DNA of 64,000 bases from Azadirachta indica (GCA_022749755.1 CM040447.1:14669087-14733086); one strand, 5' to 3'. Positions 47,972 to 60,206 are shown, counted from the first letter of the stretch. The notes: generated by a model from the sequence alone, not told the origin. Program-made: numbers and translations.

Positions 47972-50900
47972 ATGGAAAATCTCTCCTATTCTCGGCAACC
48001 AAACAAGTCCGCCACTTCACTCTCCAAAAAACCATGCAATGGCAGTAATTTTATAACCAAAACAACCTATGACGACATCTTCGGAGGTCCGCCAAAGTTT
48101 GGTGCTCCGACATTGGCGCCGAGAGTAGAGGAGTACAGCGAGATTTTCGGCGGGTTTCGCGCTTCACGGCCGTCCTCTATTCCGGTTCTGGATCTTCCAG
48201 TGGTAGACGACGAAGATGTCTTCTTTGATGTACGGAGCTCCGGTTTTGATTACGACGAAGTGTTTGGTGGTTTTGACGGTCTTGATTGTGCTGTTTCGTT
48301 TGAGGAGTTAATGATGGAACAATCCAATGATGTTAGTGGTGATGTTGACTCCTGTGAAGAAGCTTGGTACGTTTATTTATTTATTTTGAAAAGATATTTG
48401 TTTTAAATTAAATTTCTACTGAAAATGGTTCTTAATGTTGTTTTTCAGTTAGTTATTTTCTTTTTCTTTATTTGGTAGGATAGATTAATTGTTAATGAAC
48501 TGCTAAATGTGTGAACTTGGAGGAGACTGTCTATGGTTTTGAGCATTTTAAGTTTATTAGATGTGTAGAGATTTTTTCTTTCAAAATTCTTAATTTTTTT
48601 TGGTTTAAACTGTGCGGACTAGTTTTATGAGCCAGAAATCAACTACTGAAATTTTGAGCTGGGTCCGATGTTGGGTTCTTGCACCAGAGCAGCTTGTTTT
48701 TGTGTGGTATTCTGTTTTGAGTGAATTTTAAGCTTCTCTAAATCCTAGAATGTGCCACAATCATATGTGTGATTTTTTGTCCTGCAAGGAGATTTGGGCC
48801 ATGTTGGAAAAATTCAGGTTTTTGACTGAAATGACCCAGTTTTTTGGAACTTGAAACAAGATATGTAAGCATCATGGGCCTTGCTAAGTCTTTTGGAGGC
48901 TGTATTCAATGCTTTACCTGGGTTTGCAAAATGTTGCTCACTAGTTTCCTGTCACAATTGCATGTACCAGCAAGTCCTAATATGTATGGATATGACCTTT
49001 TGTTCATGGTCTTCAAAACTTATATAATATCATAATAATTTTTTGTTCAGGGACTTTGAAACTTGTATTTTATCATAACAATTTTATGTGACGTTATTTC
49101 AGATTGTTGATACCGGCTCTATACAGATTCTTTTGCTTTACCATTTTACTTTATTTATCATAAGAAACTGGGAAAACCCTTTATAATCTGCTTTGTGTCT
49201 GGTTTTAGTTGTATGAATGCTGTCCTTGTTAATATCAAGTAAGAAAGATTACAGATAAATAGATTTTGAACCTCATGGGGCTACAACATGGATGGTAATA
49301 TGTGTTTGTTTTGTACCTCATTTGTAGGACCCCGGCAGAAACTGATTCTCTGTCAGAAGACTTGGATCATTCTGGAAAGAATCAAAGCTTGTCAAATGGA
49401 GATTCTTATGAATCAATTGATGGCAGCATGGAGTTCAATATATCCTATCATAAAGCTAATCAAAGAAGTGATGAAGATATGTCAAAAGGGATTACCCATG
49501 TAACTCAGCTACATGCTGTTCCTGGATATACTTTTCTTGTTGACAAAACAACTCCCTTGGAAAAGGCATACTACGTGAATCCACCTTTGGAGGTGACTGA
49601 TGATAGCAATCTTCATATGGATTTTGGTGGGGGAGTGATGAGGGAAAAGAACCTCAGGAAAACCCTGTCACAACCATGTACTGGTGGTTCTGGTGAACAG
49701 ACATTTGCAAGTGGCCTTAAACCTCAAAGAGGATACAGTAGAAATAGTTCTCTTCCTAAGGAGATGTTTGTAACTATTTCTGAAATAAACCTTCGAACTC
49801 AGCCATCAGACGTGCCACCTCCCTGTCGACCAGCTCCTCTATTAGATGTCGAAATTGGTGATTCTGGTGAAATACCTAAAAACAATAGAACCACTGCATC
49901 TGAAGGGACCGTAGGTGATTCTTCTCCACCTTTTTATGATGTTGAGGTTGATGCGAGCTCATCTGCCGCCGCCTCTGCTGCTGCCGTAAAAGAAGTGATG
50001 GAGAAGGCTCAAGCAAAATTGAAAACTGCAAAAGAATTGCTAGAGAGGAAGAGGGATGGTGTTCAAAGCCGTAAGCATGACAAAAAGGATAAGGATGGAA
50101 AGATTTTTGGTAGTGGTGGAGTTCCCAGTAGCATAAAAGAGGAGAGAGTGCATGGTTCTTGTGGAAGGCAAGCAAATGAAATGAAATTCTGTGTCAGGGA
50201 GGAGAGGCAAAGAGATACCAAGACAATGAAGGCAGTTCCAGATTCTCTAGGAGGAGAAAATCTATTCAACGTGGATAAAACATTGGAAGAGAAGCGTGGA
50301 CGGCCTGATAAAATTGTTGGAGCTGATGAGTGGAAAGAAGCAACGGAATTTTTTGAATTGGTAAAAAAAGATAGATCCACTTTTCAGCAGACAAACTATG
50401 ATGATTTTTTGGTGCCAGATACAAGGAATCATGAGTTCAGGCAGAAGATAAAAAAGGGAGCCACGGAAGCTGTAGAGCAGCAGCAAGTACAAAGTAGGAA
50501 AATAGAAACTAATAGTAAAGATCCTGGACTGGTAGAAAATGAAGCATATGAAAGAAAATTAAAGTCTACCAAAGAAGCATATGAAAGGCAGGAAAGTAAC
50601 AGGAGATCAGGAGCATCTAAAGCAACACGCAAGCATAAAGGGCATGAGAAGCAAGTAAAAATGGATCAAGAAGTTTTTGAACAGGTTGAGGATGAGAAGA
50701 AATTCAGAATGGTCCAACATTCAGTGGAAATTGAGAAGAAACCAACTGGAAATGATGAACCAGAAAATCGTGAAAACCTGGTAAAGGTTCAGAAGGAGAG
50801 TAGATTTAAAGATGAGAAGGCCACGAAGCATCTGAAGAATGAGAAGCAATTGGAAGAGACTAATAGAAGTAAGGAAAATGAGACTAGATTCGGGGAGTCT

Positions 50901-53900
50901 TGCGAGAGGGAGGCCAACGGAGGAAGTCAAAGAGAGGCTTTTCAACAGGAAGAAAATGAGGAAAAACTTAAAGAGGCTTTTGAACTATTGGAGAGTGAGA
51001 AAAAGGTGAAGGAGACTCTTGAGCAGGAAGACAAAGAGAGGTGGTTAAAGGGGATCTTTGAGCAGGTAGAAAAGGAGAAGAAATTGAAGGAGGCTCACGA
51101 AAGGGAGGAAAGTGAGAAGAGAATGAAAGAGGCTCTTGAGCAGATGGAGAACGAGAAGCAGCAAAGAGAGGCTCGTGAAAGAGAAGAATACGAGAAGCGG
51201 CAGAGAGAGGCTCGTGAAAGAGAAGAACACGAGAAGCAACGATGGGAGGCTCGTGAAAGAGAAGAATATGAGAAGCAGCAAAGAGAGGCTCATGAAAGAG
51301 AAGAATATGAGAAGAAACTTAAGGAAGCTCTTGAGAATGAAGATTGTGAAAGAAAACAAAAGGAAGCTGCCAGAAAAGAGGAAACTGAAAAGAGGCTTCA
51401 AGAGGCTCATGAAAGAGAAAAGATGGAGAAGAGACTTAAAGAGGCTCATGAAAGAGAAGAGATAAGGAAAAGACTAGGCGAGGTGTGTGAGCCGGGAAAT
51501 AACTGCACAACGTTAAATGAGGCTCAGGGGAGAGTAGAAAAATGTGATATAAGATTGAAAGAAACATTTGAGAAAGAAGAAAATAGGAACATGTCAAAAG
51601 AGGCTGGGAGTGAGACTGAGAAGAGTGTTAAAGATGCCGGTGAGGTTGAAGATCAGATGGAGCTAAACGGAGCATATGAGCAAACCCGATGGGATGAATA
51701 TGGAAAAAAGTTGAAAATGGCTGAAGGACCTCGGGTGTTCAAGGAGGTGGAGGATCTCAAAGTGTCAGAGATGGGGCAGTTCCTGGACAATAACAAGGAC
51801 ATTCGAGTGACTCAATTAGCTGACCAACATGCAGAAAATGGTAAAAAGGGACAGGTTACTCAAGGGGCCTTTGCTCATGAAGAAAACGTTAAGATACAGA
51901 TTGAAAACAGAGATAGTGAAATGGTAGCAGACGCAGTTGAAATCCCAAATGTGATGGTTGATAGAAAATTTGAAGTATTCAGTATGCCCCACGGCAACTT
52001 AAAAAGTGAAGAGTACATAGTTAAGATGAAAGGTGTTGTGGAGCCACTTGGTAAAGGTCCCAGTGCTAAAACAAGTGAATCTGGCACAGGCATTGGACAG
52101 GAGAAAACTAAGACTGCCCTCCATGCAGATTCTGGTATTAGGAATCAAGAGAAGAAATTTGCAAATGAATGGGTAGAGAGACAGACTAATGTCAAGCAGA
52201 CGCAAGTTGGCTTGAATCAGAAAGAAAATAAGGACAAATATATGCCCACTCAACCGTTGAAAGAATCTATTCATAATGGAAGGAAAATGGAAGCTTCTCA
52301 GGCGTCATCATTGGAAGGGAAAGGAAATATCCAGAAAACTGCTAAGTCGGTTAATACAAATCAGAGCTCAGAAAGAAAAGAGAAGGATATCAATGAGAAT
52401 CTTACATCAGAAGATAAAGACGCTCAAAGGATGAGAAAGGAAAGAGAGCTGGAAAATGAACGTTTGAGAAAGATAGAAGAAGAGAGGGAGAGGGAAAGGG
52501 AAAGAGAAAAGGATAGGATGGCTGTTGACATAGCAACTCTTGAAGCTCGTGAAAAGGCATATGCTGAAGTTCGGGAGAGGACAGAAAGATCTGCTGTGGA
52601 GAGAGCAACTGCTGAAGCTCGACAAAGAGCGCTGGCAGAGGCCAGGGAAAGATTGGAGAAGGCCTGTGCTGAGGCCAAGGAAAAATCATTAGCTGAGAAA
52701 GCATCTACAGAAGCTAGACTCAGAGCAGAGCGTGCTGCAGTAGAGAGGGCGACTGCAGAGGCTAGAGAACGTGCCGTGGAAAAAGCAGTGGCTGAGAGAG
52801 CTGCCTTCGAGGCAAGAGAACGGGTTGACAGAACTTTTTCGGGGAAAATCTCTGCTTCCAGAAACAGTGCAATGAGACCAGGCTCTTCATCTTCTGTGAG
52901 TACAGAATTGCTATTTCTATGACTTGCATGATCATGGCAGCATTTTAACTTATGGTAAATGGCAGGATCTACAGGATCAAAAATTTCAGAGTGCCAGCTC
53001 CCTAAGTAGTTCGAGATATCCATATTCCTCAGGTTATGGTGGTATGTAATTTTTAAGCCCTAGTTTGTGGTTTTGTGTAAATAGATATTTAAGGAAAGCA
53101 ACTATTTATAAATGTTTAACTGCCCTCTGCTTTGTCATTCTAAACTGTGTTTCTTCTCTAAATGAAGCTCTGTATAATACTGAGAGATTTGAAGGAGTTG
53201 AAGGTGAATCAGCTCAGAGGTGTAGGGCTAGACTAGAGAGGCATCGACGTACAGCTGAACGTGCGGTATGACATTTTAAATATATATTTTTTTAGTTCCT
53301 GTTAGTGGTTTCTTTATATCTAAAAAGATAACCTCTTATTTTTTGTTCACTGCAGGCAAAAGCTCTTGCAGAGAAGAATATGCGTGATCTTCTTGCTCAA
53401 AGAGAGCAGGCTGAAAGAAATGTAAACTCTTTGCACTTCCAAAAAGGATTTCTCAGATTTCAAATTTTTGTTGTCTTTTTTGTTTATTGTCTTGGATTTA
53501 TTTCTGTTTTCAGAGACTAGCAGAAACATTGGATGCTGATGTCAAGAGGTGGTCAAGTGGAAAAGAAGGCAACCTACGTGCTTTGCTTTCAACATTGCAA
53601 TATGTATGTGATATTATCCTACAAATGTTGAATAATTAAGCTTGTATTCTGGTTTGCTTGGTCACTATGAGATAAAATACGTGTTAAATATTTTTTTTAA
53701 GTATTTGCTGCATGATATATGCTGGGGAAAGATGTGAAATGTACTACCAATTGATGACTGTCCAGAACAGTGTATGGCTTTTGTGAGTTCAAGGTGTCTG
53801 GAAGGGGGATGGAATGTGCTGGAGCACTAATGCGTGAACTTGCCTGTACTTTATTAATTTTTCTCTGTTATTGGGTGTTGATTGACTGATCATTCATGGT

Positions 53901-54972
53901 TTCTTGAACTTTGAACTTTTAGTTCTGCTTGTCTAGTGACAAGTTTGTTTAATTTGCTGAGTGACCATATAATTATACATCTTCTACATTTCTGTTGGCA
54001 TATGGTGTAATTGAGAGAGAAATAAAAAGTTCAATACTAGACCTATATTTCTGATCTTTAGATTCTATCAAATAAATATTTAATGGCTGAACCTTTTCTT
54101 TTTGCTTTTTATACAATTAATTTGTCTAGCATTTACTTGAATTATGTTTTTCTTCTTGGCAGATACTAGGGCCTGATAGTGGTTGGCACCCAATTCCATT
54201 AACAGAGGTAATAACTTCTGCTGCCGTAAAGAAAGCTTACAGGAAAGCTACTCTCTGTGTTCATCCTGACAAATTGCAGCAGAGAGGGGCAAGTATCCAG
54301 CAGAAGTATATTTGTGAGAAAGTGTTTGATCTTCTTAAAGTACGTGATTGACCTCCTTTAATTATGATATGTTGCTGATATTAATGCTTGAGGAGTGTTG
54401 CGGGTTCATATGTGCATGTCATTGTTACAACAATATTCTGCATCACTGGCAAATATCCTCTGCCATCACTCAGTTTTTGTGAGGCATTATCTAAAATGTA
54501 GTGATAGAGATAAATACCATAGAAAAAATCTTCCAGTATATCGAGGGTGGTGCTATATATACAACCATTTATTCACACAGCTGAAAACTTGTCATTTCCT
54601 CGCAAGTTCTGATTTTATAGCTGGGGAGAAGCATTTTCTTCTTTCTGCTTCAAGGGCAGCAAACGCCTCTTTATGATAATAAAACAGTCATATCTTTTCT
54701 GTTGTGATTTGAAAATCTTTTAGTAGTCACAAACCCTTGAAACACGTGATCATACATGCTAATATAAACATTTCTTCATACATGCCAATATATCTATTTG
54801 GTAGTATTTTCTTAATCCCCAAGCCATCATGGTAATTTTCTGGGGACTTCCTCTTCTGTTTATATTTTATTATGCATAGTTAAATAGATAAACATTCTGT
54901 CACTATCTGAAGTTATTGTTAATTGTTGATTTTCAGGAAGCTTGGAACAAATTCAACTCGGAAGAGCGGTAG
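47972..54972 (+). CDS. AUL1: Auxilin-like J-domain protein (AUL1 type), clathrin uncoating
   Basis: Eight coding exons: 47972-48366, 49328-52895 (one 3.57-kb exon), 52966-53041, 53168-53265, 53356-53421, 53514-53603, 54163-54339, 54937-54972; 4506 nt, 1501 residues, close to the length I recall for Arabidopsis AUL1. The N-terminus carries three copies of a Y-x-[DE]-[IV]-FGG motif (residues 33-39, 55-61, 94-100). The middle is Glu/Lys/Arg-rich, with a 13-residue repeat at 667-848 and a second Ala/Glu/Arg helix from about 1196 to 1300. The C-terminal 70 residues are an auxilin-type J domain: [30 protein letters not shown] with the HPD triad, and [11 protein letters not shown] at the end. Known: auxilins bind clathrin and use the J domain to recruit Hsc70, which strips coats from vesicles. 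No PTEN-like domain is present, as usual in plants. The exon at 53604 is followed by a longer intron with no sign of alternative coding exons. Confidence 0.95.
50931..51476 (+). repeat. 14 x 39-bp coding repeat in the auxilin-like gene
   Basis: Fourteen in-frame units of exactly 39 nt (13 codons) with protein consensus [RK]EA-x-EREE-x-EK-x-x. Units 7-10 (about 51165-51320) are the most alike at the DNA level, suggesting recent slippage; outer units have drifted. Confidence 0.9.
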
Positions 54973-56642
54973 CCTGAACTTAGTATGTATGCTTGAATGC
55001 ATATTTATGCCCATTTTGTAAATTTATTCTGCTTGTAAGTAATAATCTCTCATGTCGATTTGATAGTACTAGTCATCTATGTAATTCGTAAATCTAGTCT
55101 TAAGCTCAAGAAATAGGCATTAAACAAATGTCAGGAGAAGAAAAGTAGCTGTCTTCTATTCAGAATATGGAAAACCGAATATTTGCTGTGCAATGTATAT
55201 CAATATATTTATGATGGATGAAGAGCAACTGTTAGTTGCATAAGCAAATCATAATATATTTATATTTGTGATGTATATGCAAGAAATTGTTAATAAGGTA
55301 TAAAGGCCAGACACACTCTTTTGCCAAATTATTCCTTCCACTCAAAAGAGAAAAGAAAAAGGGCTGTAAATGGACACTTTGTCTGCTAAGAGAGTCCTTT
55401 TTTATGAATAAAACATTAAGCCCGCGTAAACAGCTTGCACAGATTTGCTTTGCTAGCTTTGCTTTGTAATGAAGCAAAGAGGTATTCTTGCCTGGATTTA
55501 ACCAAGTAAATCAAGATTCATCATACATAGAGCCGCTAATGTTTGTGCTCTATGGTGGGGCAAGATGATAGTAATGATGAAGTGTTAATATTATGAAACC
55601 CTATTCTTTCTTCTTCTTCTTAATATTATTATTATAATATTTGGTAATAATTATGAGAAACTTCAGTAATGATCTACCAGAGAAAAAAAGAAGAGTGCAG
55701 GCTTGGTGGCATTGATAGCGCGATTAATGGGCCTACAACAATGTTGATAAAATCAGTGTTTGTCCTCTTTAGACTTTAGCTGCTTTCTCTGCCAATAATT
55801 ATAAATATTTATATTAATTGTTGGAGAAACTATGCTTCCATAATTCTGTCTATTCATTCAATATAAATATAAATATTTATAATGTTTGCATTATAACTTT
55901 GACATTTGTTTTCTGATGCCGTATGGTACTAATTTGGGACTTACATATATATACATACATAATTCTGTCAAGTCATCCCATAAATATATATAGTATCTTA
56001 TTTATATTGAGATAGCTTTTGATTTTCAAATCTATAATTATTCTCTATGCACTTTATGAAATTCAAAAATGACAGTTATACAATGGTAATATAATGTCAA
56101 ATTCTTTTATATAATGTGCTAACGTTTACATTGAAGAACTGTAATTTGAATTTAAATGACCTTGCATGAGCTTGTTTGAAATATAAACTTCATAAATGTA
56201 TATTAACTATTGAAATAAATCAACTCGGGTATAGAAATGACGTGAACTTATGGTTCAATCTAATTCAAACTATGAACAATTAGACGTGTGAAGCACCTGA
56301 TCTAATAAATTTAATTATAAGTCAAAATACTTAATCATTTTCATAAATGTATCGTAACAAGTAAATCACCATGTTAATTTGTTGTTCCTTTCATTCATCT
56401 TAATTATTATCATAATCGATTAAATTTATGTATGAAAAAAATCATCTAAATTAGGTATGAATTCTTTTTCAACAATAATTGAAGGCTAATAAAAAAAATA
56501 TGAAAGTGCAAAAATATATTATGGGATATTCGGACAGGAAAGACAGGCCGAAACGGAGCCCAAATGTCCACGTAAATAACTCCTTTGAGATTAATTAATT
56601 GCAGCCGACATATTACCGTCTCTGCTACTGCCGTTGTACTAA
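54973..56642. other. 3' UTR of auxilin-like gene and spacer
   Basis: AT-rich, with scattered (TA) and ATAAATAT runs. No gene is seen. Confidence 0.5.
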
Positions 56643-58292
56643 ATGAAGGAAAGCAAAACACGGAAGCAGACACTTCTTTATTTGGACCAGATATTCTGCA
56701 CCCGGCCCGCATTTTCCATGTCCCGTTTTATTCGTAGCATAAACTTCCCCGCCAAGGGCTATAATTCAAATACTAAAACCGTACTGAATGTCCAAAAACG
56801 CTACGCACGCGCTCACCAGTCGTTCGACGAAATTCCTGACGGAGACCTCCGCTCCCTCAACTCTAAACTCGCCTCATATGTCCGGAGCCGCAACTTTCTT
56901 GCCACCTGGGCTCTCTTCTATCACATGCACTCGGCGTGCCTCGACCTTAATGGTTACACTTTCACCCCAGTTCTGGGCGCCTGCTCAACTTTGCCCAGTC
57001 CCCAACGTGGCAAACAAGTCCATGCGCTAATGATCAAAAAGGGTTTAGATGAGGGTACCATAACTAAAACCGCCTTAATGGACATGTATTCCAAGTATGG
57101 GCGCTTGAGTGAGTCGGTTGAGCTTTTTAAAGAGATGAAGTTTAAGGATGTTGTGACTTGGAATGCTTTGCTTTCAAGCTTTTTGAGACACGGGCTTGCT
57201 AAGGAAGCGATTGATGTTTTTGAGGCAATGAGGGCAGAAAGAGTTGAGTTCAGCGAGTTTACATTATGTTCTGTGCTTAAAGCTTGTGCCTTTTTGAAAG
57301 CGTTGCAACAAGGGAAGCAAGTGCATGGTTTGGTTGTTGTTTTGGGTCGTGATTTGGTAGTATTGAGTACTGCCCTCATTGATTTTTACTCAGCTGTGGG
57401 GCGCATTGATCAAGCAATGAAACTATTCAATGCTTTGGATGGTAGAGTTGATCAAATTATGAAAAATTCTTTAATTTCTGGGTGTGTTCAGAATAAAAAG
57501 TATAAAGAGGCATTTTTTATTATGAGCACAACGAGACGAAATGTGGTTGCACTCACTAGTGCTCTCGCTGCTTGTTCCGAAAATTCTGATTTGCAGGTTG
57601 GGAAGCAGATTCATTGTGCTGCAATACGTTTTGGGTTTACTTCTGATACTCAGCTGTGCAATGTATTACTAGACATGTATGCCAAATGTGGTAAAATATC
57701 AAATGCTCGGTTATTATTTGATGCAATGTATCACAAAGATGTCATTTCTTGGACAAGTATGGTGGATGCATATGGAAGTCATGGCCACGGGCTTAAAGCT
57801 CTTGAGCTGTTTAAGAAGATGGGTGAAGAAGGAAGTGGGGTATTGCCGAATTCTGTGACATTTCTTGCTGTTCTATCAGCTTGTGCGCATTCAGGGCTGG
57901 TGGAAGAAGGCCGGAAATGCTTTAATTCAATGAGGGAGAAGTATGGTTTGTATCCGGGGCCAGAACATTATGCCTGCTTAATAGATACCCTAGGCCGAGC
58001 TGGGCAGATAGAAGAAGTCTGGTGTCTGTATGATGATATAGTGAAGAATGGCACAAAGACTCCAACTCCTGTATTGACAGCAATTGTAAATGCTTGTAGT
58101 CTCAATCTAGATGTCAAAAGAGGTGAGTTTGCTGCAAAGCAACTCTTAGAATTAGAACCGGATCACCCTGCAAATTATGTGCTGCTTTCGAATTTTTATG
58201 CAGCCATTGGAAAGTGGGATTCTGTAGGCAACTTGAGAAGTATTATGAAAAAGAAAGGACTAGCCAAAGAAATAGGGAGTAGCTGGGTATGA
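56643..58292 (+). CDS. PLS-class pentatricopeptide repeat protein, E subgroup (At5g66500-like)
   Basis: A single intronless frame of 549 codons. The first ATG is 56643, but the second in-frame ATG at 56718 (MSRFIRSINFPAKGY) gives a basic, Ser/Arg/Asn-rich start that looks like a mitochondrial presequence, so the mature product may be initiated there (524 residues). About ten PPR-like units follow (for example VVTWNALLSSFLRHGLAKEA, LMDMYSKYGRLSESVELF, VISWTSMVDAYGSHGHGLKA), interleaved with the CS-LL-GKQVHA-type L and S units. It ends in E motifs (PEHYACLIDTLGRAGQIEEV through ANYVLLSNFYAAIGKWD and GLAKEIGSSWV) and stops there, with no DYW deaminase domain. Known: such proteins bind organelle RNA sequence-specifically, usually for C-to-U editing together with a deaminase in trans. 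The RNA target is unknown. Resemblance to At5g66500 is from memory. Confidence 0.93.
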   Translation: MKESKTRKQTLLYLDQIFCTRPAFSMSRFIRSINFPAKGYNSNTKTVLNVQKRYARAHQSFDEIPDGDLRSLNSKLASYVRSRNFLATWALFYHMHSACLDLNGYTFTPVLGACSTLPSPQRGKQVHALMIKKGLDEGTITKTALMDMYSKYGRLSESVELFKEMKFKDVVTWNALLSSFLRHGLAKEAIDVFEAMRAERVEFSEFTLCSVLKACAFLKALQQGKQVHGLVVVLGRDLVVLSTALIDFYSAVGRIDQAMKLFNALDGRVDQIMKNSLISGCVQNKKYKEAFFIMSTTRRNVVALTSALAACSENSDLQVGKQIHCAAIRFGFTSDTQLCNVLLDMYAKCGKISNARLLFDAMYHKDVISWTSMVDAYGSHGHGLKALELFKKMGEEGSGVLPNSVTFLAVLSACAHSGLVEEGRKCFNSMREKYGLYPGPEHYACLIDTLGRAGQIEEVWCLYDDIVKNGTKTPTPVLTAIVNACSLNLDVKRGEFAAKQLLELEPDHPANYVLLSNFYAAIGKWDSVGNLRSIMKKKGLAKEIGSSWV

Positions 58293-59750
58293 CGGTCAGA
58301 ACACAGTTTGTAAAAGCTCAATCACTAAGTAAACATTTCTCTGTACAAATTTTTGCTCAAGTGTAAAGATTTAAAGTATTTGTTGAATTATTGGCCTACA
58401 ATGCGAAATGATGTCAATACTTTGTATGCAACTTTTATTGTTTTGATGTCATTTTCACTTATTTTCTTTGTTCTGTTCAAAATTCAAACTTTACATTGTT
58501 ACACGAATGCTGCGTGGACTATATATGGTGGAAATTAATGGATGAGATGATCAAGAATTCACCAATTTATGGCTTGCGTCATTTCCCACTTCATACTTAA
58601 TTGTCTAAAACTGCCACCTGGGTAATGATTTTTTTTTTCGTAGTGGTACTGTGTACATTGTTAATAGTGGATAAAAATGACCCGCTATTATTATTGAGGA
58701 GCTACTTGACACTGAAAATGCCTGTATTACTAAGCTTTAGGAGTGCAGGCGAAGTAGAGAACGAGGAATGGAATGGATGGTTTAGCCAAGTAGGAAAAGA
58801 ACCTAATCTATTTATACAAATATATCCTGTCATTCAGAACTCTAGTGCTCTTTAGGATACTCAACAAATGCAAATGGACAAGCCAATCACAACTCGTGTC
58901 AGTTAGTGCCTCTAGATGCTTCTGGGTGGTGTAGGGCCTCTATCGTATCATCATGGACTAGGCTCGAATCCTCGTGAGTGAGCCATCCAACTCTGCAACG
59001 TGTTCCATATGTTCATGAGTAGTTAACATTTCCTCCCGATAAAGCCACAAGAATGCACCACGTATAACTGATAATTATATAGAAGTGACTTCCGGAAAGA
59101 TAGTTATAGTATACGGAGCATTGCGAGCAACAAATTCTAGCTTGGACTTTGAATTAATGGGGTACATATCATCCAGATGGTTCATATATATTGAATTCTT
59201 TTCTAAAGTCTAATTAATAGTATTCAATTTCGGTTGCCTTATTTACTTTATTTTATTAGCAACGTTGGCTGTACAACAAATTTTTTTATTCAACCTTTTT
59301 TATGTAATATCTGAATTTGTTCCTTTCTTTATTTTGTTTATTAGAAACGTTGAAAGCACCACAATTTTTTTGTTTTCAATTTCAAACTCGTAGTAATATT
59401 TAATTTTGCTTCCTTCGTGATTTTTCTGTTTACACAGAAACGTTTAATGCATCACTTGAACCAATAAGTAGACAGCATGCATTAGAAGACATTTAGTTTT
59501 TATATTAGAAAACATTTCTTGCAGTTGTTGGTAATGCAGGAAAAGTCAAAAGAGCTAACTTATTTTGGTCTAAATTTGAATCCCAAGAGTTTTACTAATC
59601 TTCGCAATATTGCTGTTGCTGGCGACAGCATGCATCCATAAAGTTTAAAATATACAAATAAGCTAGCAACCGGATATGACTGACCAATCGAACTCCCCTG
59701 CTGTATTGTTGACATTTGAAATCCTCGCCTGCTTATGTTTATCCGCTTTA
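58293..59750. other. Spacer between PPR gene and small-protein gene
   Basis: No gene is seen. A B-box-like GGCTCGAATCC at 58961-58971 is preceded by a weak A-box-like TGGGTGGTGTAGGG at 58922-58935, possibly an old tRNA-derived SINE; no poly-A end or target duplication was identified. Confidence 0.4.
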
Positions 59751-59757
59751 TATATAA
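59751..59757 (+). promoter_or_regulatory. TATA box of the small-protein gene
   Basis: TATATAAAAG sits 87 bases upstream of the ATG at 59838, a good distance for a TATA element with a leader of about 55 bases. Confidence 0.55.
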
Positions 59758-59837
59758 AAGTGCTGCTGTGTAAATTCAAGTTATCTTGCATTGCAGAGTA
59801 TCTGTCTTGTAGAACAATATTGAACCAATAAGTAGCC

Positions 59838-60206
59838 ATGTTGAGAGCTTTGAGCACGCGCAGAAGCAGTCGTGGGTATGAACGATTAGCTGTAGTCGAT
59901 GAGTCTACCGCTCTTTTGGAAGGGAAATTGAAGAGGGCTGCTAGCGTACCAGCTGGAGTGTTTAATCCATCAAGAAAATCTTATTCTTCAAGAAAACTGA
60001 CCCCCGAATTTGAGTTTACCCTTCCGGAGCATCCTCAGCCTCAGCCTAAGCCTCAGGCGAACAAGTCCACCAAGAAGCTAGACAAGATTCATCCAATCTT
60101 CAGTCTTCTCAATTCTCGTAGTAAGAAGAAACCCACTGCTAAACCTGAATTCGCTAGGTATTTGGAGTACTTGAAGGAGGGAGGGATGGCTGCTGTTATT
60201 CACTAG
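59838..60206 (+). CDS. Small basic plant protein of unknown function (122 aa)
   Basis: An intronless frame from ATG 59838 to TAG 60206 with a TATA box at 59751 and even codon use. The product begins MLRALSTRRSSRGYERLAVV, then has EGKLKRAASVPAGVF, an acidic-aromatic EFEFTLPEHPQ, a Pro/Gln/Lys stretch (PQPQPKPQ), and a basic C-terminal half KKLDKIHPIFSLLNSRSKKK ending FARYLEYLKEGG. It has no membrane segment and no signal peptide. I recognise the general look of a plant-specific short protein family but cannot name a function. The RAASVP sequence resembles a basophilic kinase site, which is inference. Expression evidence would decide whether the whole frame is real; sequence properties favour it. 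Confidence 0.8.
   Translation: MLRALSTRRSSRGYERLAVVDESTALLEGKLKRAASVPAGVFNPSRKSYSSRKLTPEFEFTLPEHPQPQPKPQANKSTKKLDKIHPIFSLLNSRSKKKPTAKPEFARYLEYLKEGGMAAVIH

Noticed and set aside
51045..51449. Antisense 134-codon hydrophobic frame that looks like a membrane protein
   Set aside because: An artefact of GAG/AAG codons read backwards as CTC/CTT; it follows the 39-bp repeat exactly.
52402..53023. Long antisense open frames (up to 199 codons) opposite the auxilin-like exon
   Set aside because: They are the complement of Glu/Lys/Arg/Ala repeats and translate to Ser/Leu/Phe-rich low-complexity sequence; the sense strand is clearly coding.
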